Source of the DNA: Synergistaceae bacterium
GTDB taxonomy: Bacteria > Synergistota > Synergistia > Synergistales > Aminobacteriaceae
Reading direction: 5' to 3'
DNA: 18,868 bases
NCBI GenBank assembly: GCA_012523155.1
Contig: JAAYJB010000142.1
Location: forward strand, 1-18,868
The translations under genes were made by a program, and so were the position numbers. Under the pieces are notes generated by a model that was not told the origin of the DNA, searched no databases, and saw only the letters and a list, made by a program, of their open reading frames with translations. Within the stretch, counting starts at the first letter, position 1, and every line of letters begins with the position of its first letter. Shown one piece after another: positions 16,038-18,868 of this stretch.

Positions 16038-16418
16038 ATGGATACGGTCCACTTCATCACGATCACGGGGATCGACCACTACTACGGCAAGACTCCATTT
16101 GAAATAGGCCGGGTCACCAAGATCGTCAAGGAACCGGACAATCCCCACGACAGCGAGGCCATCCGGGTCGAGTTGCCGTTCATAGGCACGACCGGATACG
16201 TCGCCAACAGCGCCAACACCGTCTACATGGGAACAGCAAGCGCCGGGCGCATTTACGACAAGATCGGCGACTATGCCTACGCCCGGGTTTTCTTCGTCAC
16301 CCATTCCAGCGTCATTGCACTCGTCCTCTCGCCCGAGGAGGTTGAGGACGACGATGCTGAAAAGAAGGAGATCTTTATCGTTGAGGAAGAGGCTGAACCA
16401 AGCCCAGGAGAGGAGTAA
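16038..16418 (+). CDS. Small stand-alone HIRAN-domain protein
   Basis: 126 residues. The HIRAN domain fills residues 5-95: FITITGIDHYYGKTPFEIG, the diagnostic EPDNPHDSEAIRVE (32-45), then IGTTGYVANSANTV and a final strand ARVFFVTHSSVIALVL. In the SNF2 helicase HLTF this domain binds 3' ends of single-stranded DNA, and in bacteria it also occurs alone. Here no helicase or nuclease is attached or adjacent. The last 28 residues (99-126) contain 14 Asp/Glu and look disordered, which might modulate nucleic-acid binding or recruit a partner. ATG 16038 has GGGAGGA upstream. It sits between an amidohydrolase and a LarA-type gene, neither a DNA-repair gene, so the role is open. Confidence 0.87.
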   Translation: MDTVHFITITGIDHYYGKTPFEIGRVTKIVKEPDNPHDSEAIRVELPFIGTTGYVANSANTVYMGTASAGRIYDKIGDYAYARVFFVTHSSVIALVLSPEEVEDDDAEKKEIFIVEEEAEPSPGEE

Positions 16419-16483
16419 CTGGCATCCGGGGGGTATCATTTCCCTGCCTTTGTTTCCGGTATATAGGGGTAGAGAATTCTTAA

Positions 16484-16499
16484 TTAAAGAGACCTTTAA
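16484..16499. repeat. Inverted repeat upstream of the LarA-type gene
   Basis: TTAAAG and CTTTAA form a perfect 6-bp dyad with a 4-bp spacer (AGAC). It lies in an AT-rich patch about 30 bp before the gene and is a candidate operator. I could not find a convincing -35/-10 pair in the 112-bp gap 16419-16530, though one is expected there if the gene is transcribed separately. Confidence 0.35.
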
Positions 16500-16530
16500 G
16501 TGAGCAGTGATGAAAGGGGGAACTTTTCCA

Positions 16531-17799
16531 ATGAATTTTATGATGAAATACGGTAAGGGAACGCTGGAGTTCCAGCTGGAAGATTCTAAGATCCTTCAGG
16601 TGGTGCTGCCTCCCGAATCTGACATGAAACCGTGCACTGTACAGGACGTCGATGCCGCACTGGACACACCGGTGGGGACACCTTCCCTCTCTGAACTGCT
16701 TAAGTCGAAAAAACCGAAGAACGTGGTGATGATCGTTAACGACATCACACGCCCCACACCATACGATCTGCTTCTTCCTCCCGTCCTGAAGCGCTTCGCC
16801 GACGCCGGCATCACCGATGACATGGTAACCCTTCTGGTGGCCACAGGAATCCACGATCCGCACACCCCTGAACAGAACCTCCAGGTGTACGGCGATGAGA
16901 TGGTCCGACGTTTCAGGATCGTCTCCCACGTCTCGGACGACCTGGACTCCCTTGCCCCCGTCGGGATGCTCTCCACGGGATCCGAGCTGCGCATCAACAG
17001 GCTGGTGAGGGACGCTGACTTCGTCCTCACCCTCGGCGTGGTGATGCCCCACTACTTCGCGGGATACTCGGGAGGCCGAAAATCCATTTTTCCCGGCGTG
17101 GCATGGAAGCAGAACGTGGAACGCAACCACTCCAGGATGGTACAGCTCATGGATGATCTTCCCGACCTGGATCACAATCCGGTCAGCCTCGAGATGATCG
17201 AAGCGGCGAAGATGGCCGGCGTGGACATGATCCTCAACGTGGTGGTCAACGAAAACAGGGAGATCGTGAAAGTGGTGGCCGGAGACGTCGTCGATGCATG
17301 GAAGGAAGCAGTCGCTGCTTCAGCCTCGCTCTACGAGGTGCCAATAAAGGGACTTGCGGACGTGGCAATAGCGAGCGCCTGCGGTCACCCCAGGGACATC
17401 AACGTCTACCAGGCGCAGAAAGCGCTCGATCACGCGGATAAGGCAACGAAGAAGGGCGGTGCTATCATCCTGCTGGCCGACTGCCCGGCCGGATACGGAG
17501 AATCCGTATTCGAGCAGTGGATGAATGCGGCAACCTGTCCCGGGGACATTGTCGAGCGCATTCAAACGGACTTCATGATGGGTGGGCACAAGGCATTCGG
17601 AATTGCCAAGGTCGCTGCGGAAAAGACTGTCTACATGGTGACGTCGCTCGATGAAAACCTGGTGAAGAAACTCTTCTTCGTAAAGGTTCCGACGATTGGA
17701 GAAGCGCTCCGGCGCATTGAGGCCGAGAAGGGAAGCAGCCTGCAGTACATCGTGATGCCCGAGGGGGGCCTGACGGTTCCCGTGCCGGAAAAGGGCTGA
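16531..17799 (+). CDS. LarA-family nickel-pincer-dependent racemase/epimerase
   Basis: 422 residues from ATG 16531. Enzymes of this family use the nickel-pincer nucleotide cofactor to racemise or epimerise 2-hydroxyacids by hydride transfer. From this start the key residues fall at exactly the numbers known for Lactobacillus plantarum LarA: His108 (TGIH), His174 (MPHYFAGYSGG), Lys184 (GGRKSIFPG, cofactor attachment) and His200 (NHSRM). This supports both the family and the start over the in-frame GTG 16507. AAAGGGGG lies about 10 nt upstream. The cofactor-building genes larB, larC and larE are not in this window, so they must be elsewhere if the enzyme is active. The family has several substrates besides lactate, and the substrate here is unknown. 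A strong terminator follows. Confidence 0.87.
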   Translation: MNFMMKYGKGTLEFQLEDSKILQVVLPPESDMKPCTVQDVDAALDTPVGTPSLSELLKSKKPKNVVMIVNDITRPTPYDLLLPPVLKRFADAGITDDMVTLLVATGIHDPHTPEQNLQVYGDEMVRRFRIVSHVSDDLDSLAPVGMLSTGSELRINRLVRDADFVLTLGVVMPHYFAGYSGGRKSIFPGVAWKQNVERNHSRMVQLMDDLPDLDHNPVSLEMIEAAKMAGVDMILNVVVNENREIVKVVAGDVVDAWKEAVAASASLYEVPIKGLADVAIASACGHPRDINVYQAQKALDHADKATKKGGAIILLADCPAGYGESVFEQWMNAATCPGDIVERIQTDFMMGGHKAFGIAKVAAEKTVYMVTSLDENLVKKLFFVKVPTIGEALRRIEAEKGSSLQYIVMPEGGLTVPVPEKG

Positions 17800-17811
17800 G
17801 CGGTTTTTTTT

Positions 17812-17845
17812 CTGCCCCGGCCGTTCCCGGCCGGGGCAGATTTTT
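17812..17845 (+). terminator. Rho-independent terminator after the LarA-type gene
   Basis: A perfect 12-bp GC-rich stem (17812-17823 with 17828-17839) with loop TTCC is followed by ATTTTT, 12 bp after the stop codon. A run of eight T precedes the stem (17804-17811), so on the minus strand the stem is followed by A, not U; it is therefore directional for the plus strand. The T-run touches the stop codon of the converging comB-like gene. Confidence 0.85.
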
Positions 17846-18588
17846 CATTCCCCGTCTGCTGCAAGAAAGGGAGTTCTCCCTTCGTTATACAGCCTGATCA
17901 CGGCCATTGACGCGTCGATTTTCGCCGCGTAGGCGACATCGGCTGCGAACCCGAGAGAAAGAAGACGCATCCCGTGGACAGAACGCTCGAGAAGAGAAGA
18001 GAGCCTGCGCCCCCCCTCCCGCCATACGGAGAGTGCCATCTGCGCGCCGTCCATCAGATCTGCTGCTCCCGATGAAACAAGGTGCTCCACGAGTATTCCG
18101 GCGCAGGCGGTGTCGTCAAGGGCAGCCCGGCCGTGCAGCCCGGCACAGAGAATACCGATCCGGTCACCCGTTTCGAGAGCGGCACGGACAGTCGCTTCCG
18201 CGTTTCGCGCACATACGGCGTAAACCGGCACTCCTGCGGCGGATGCTTTCAGAAGAGCCCTCGTTCCGTTTGTGGTTGCCATTACCGCTGCGGGGCGGGA
18301 GGCGAGCAGCGAAGGGGACAACTCCAGGGGAGAGTTTCCCAAGTCGAAGCCCGGAGGCGGCAGGGCATTCCGCTCCCCCATGAGGAGCGTTTTATTCCCC
18401 TCCCCCGCCATCTTTTCCCGCAGGGCAAGACCTTCCTCCACCGACTCAGACGGATAGAGCCGCGATCCCCCCGCTTCAAAGAAGGCGCACATTGTCGTGG
18501 TCGCCCTGAGGATGTCGATGACCAGCCAGCAGTCGGCCCCGGGAAGATCTTCCCGGGGCGAAAGAACAACGTCCGCGTACAGGCTCAT
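17845..18588 (-). CDS. comB: ComB-like 2-phosphosulfolactate phosphatase
   Basis: 247 residues from ATG 18588; the frame runs upstream to 18681, but that part overlaps the neighbouring gene. ComB removes phosphate from 2-phosphosulfolactate in coenzyme M or sulfolactate metabolism in a Mg2+-dependent manner. Family segments are WLVIDILRATTTM (21-33), LLMGERNALPPPGFDLGNSP, ATTNGTRALLKA, CAGLHGRAALDDTACAG (a conserved acidic region) and the C-terminal LGFAADVAYAAKID. ATG overlaps the stop of the upstream peptidase gene (ATGA), indicating coupling. No other coenzyme M genes (comA, comC) are seen here. Many bacteria carry comB homologues without making coenzyme M, so the true substrate is uncertain; the symbol reflects family only. 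Confidence 0.85.
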   Translation of the reverse strand: MSLYADVVLSPREDLPGADCWLVIDILRATTTMCAFFEAGGSRLYPSESVEEGLALREKMAGEGNKTLLMGERNALPPPGFDLGNSPLELSPSLLASRPAAVMATTNGTRALLKASAAGVPVYAVCARNAEATVRAALETGDRIGILCAGLHGRAALDDTACAGILVEHLVSSGAADLMDGAQMALSVWREGGRRLSSLLERSVHGMRLLSLGFAADVAYAAKIDASMAVIRLYNEGRTPFLAADGE

Positions 18589-18868
18589 GGTTTCTTCCGG
18601 TATCCTTCCGCCTCTTCCACGAGTCGGAGGAAGAGGGGAAGCATATCGTCCCCTGAAGCCATCATCATCTCGGGATGCCACTGGACAGCGAGAACAAAGG
18701 CTTCACCCTCCATCTCCACCGATTCGATCACGCCGTCCATGGCCCTGGAAGTGACCTTGAGCCCCCGGCCGATCTCTTTCACTGCCTGGTGATGATAGCT
18801 GTTGACCGTGAATGTAGTGCCGAGAAGCTCCGCTATCACGGACCCCTCCTCAGCGACAACCGTATGGC
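18585..18868 (-). CDS. Class I amidotransferase-like peptidase (gamma-glutamyl-GABA hydrolase type), 5' part missing
   Basis: C-terminal 93 or so residues of a peptidase C26/PuuD-type enzyme; the gene enters from the right edge and its frame is continuous to base 18868. The GTG at 18839 is internal, because family-like sequence (HTVVAEEGS) continues upstream of it. Diagnostic segments are TVNSYHHQAVKEIGRGL, MDGVIESVEMEGEAFVLAVQ and VQWHPEMM, the last carrying the His and Glu of the Cys-His-Glu triad; the nucleophilic Cys lies outside the window. Family members hydrolyse gamma-glutamyl amide bonds, for example gamma-glutamyl-GABA in polyamine breakdown. Its stop overlaps the comB-like start by 4 bp, an unexpected partner. 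Confidence 0.87.
   Translation of the reverse strand, partial: HTVVAEEGSVIAELLGTTFTVNSYHHQAVKEIGRGLKVTSRAMDGVIESVEMEGEAFVLAVQWHPEMMMASGDDMLPLFLRLVEEAEGYRKKP

Noticed and set aside
15188..16066. Minus-strand open frame antisense to the amidohydrolase
   Set aside because: The amidohydrolase metal motifs are on the plus strand and the antisense product has no signature.

Overview
This window looks like chromosomal DNA from a GC-rich, probably anaerobic, amino-acid-fermenting bacterium. The evidence is a complete glycine cleavage operon with a split P-protein and its own lipoate ligase and dihydrolipoamide dehydrogenase, near a LarA-type enzyme, a ComB homologue and several amidohydrolase/cyclase enzymes. 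The combination and protein style remind me of Synergistota, but that is an inference; no rRNA or other phylogenetic marker is present. I saw no mobile element, CRISPR array, tRNA or rRNA.

Left third (1-5160), minus strand. Reading from right to left there is a stand-alone SagB-type nitroreductase (5001-4240), a von Willebrand factor A lipoprotein (4168-2756), a membrane sensor histidine kinase (2680-659) and an OmpR/PhoB-family response regulator (654-1, cut by the window edge). In the short spacer between the nitroreductase and the VWA gene, TGTCA occurs three times at exactly 11-bp steps. This is the geometry of a PhoB/PhoP-type binding site, and suggests the regulator controls its own VWA-kinase-regulator unit.

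5002-7309. A divergent region of about 300 bp holds two overlapping back-to-back promoter candidates and an odd five-codon reading frame behind a near-perfect Shine-Dalgarno. It leads rightward into an exported cyclase-family hydrolase (5308-6153). A minus-strand alpha/beta hydrolase (7054-6191) converges on it, with a GC-rich hairpin between them.

7193-14177, plus strand. A strong promoter (7193-7221) precedes lplA-gcvT-gcvH-gcvPA-gcvPB-lpdA. Most junctions overlap or nearly touch, so this is very probably one operon encoding the whole glycine cleavage system plus the ligase that lipoylates GcvH. A perfect 11-bp hairpin separates gcvPB from lpdA.

14174-18868. trmO (tRNA t6A37 methyltransferase) lies tail to tail with lpdA, overlapping it by 4 bp. 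A plus-strand group follows: a metal-dependent amidohydrolase, a small stand-alone HIRAN-domain protein with an acidic tail, and a LarA-family nickel-pincer enzyme, closed by a strong intrinsic terminator. Converging on it from the right edge is a minus-strand pair: a class I glutamine-amidotransferase-like peptidase (5' end outside the window) overlapping a ComB-like 2-phosphosulfolactate phosphatase by 4 bp.

The best candidate for something undescribed is the SagB/VWA/two-component cluster with its repeat operator. The stand-alone HIRAN protein and the peptidase-ComB pair come next.
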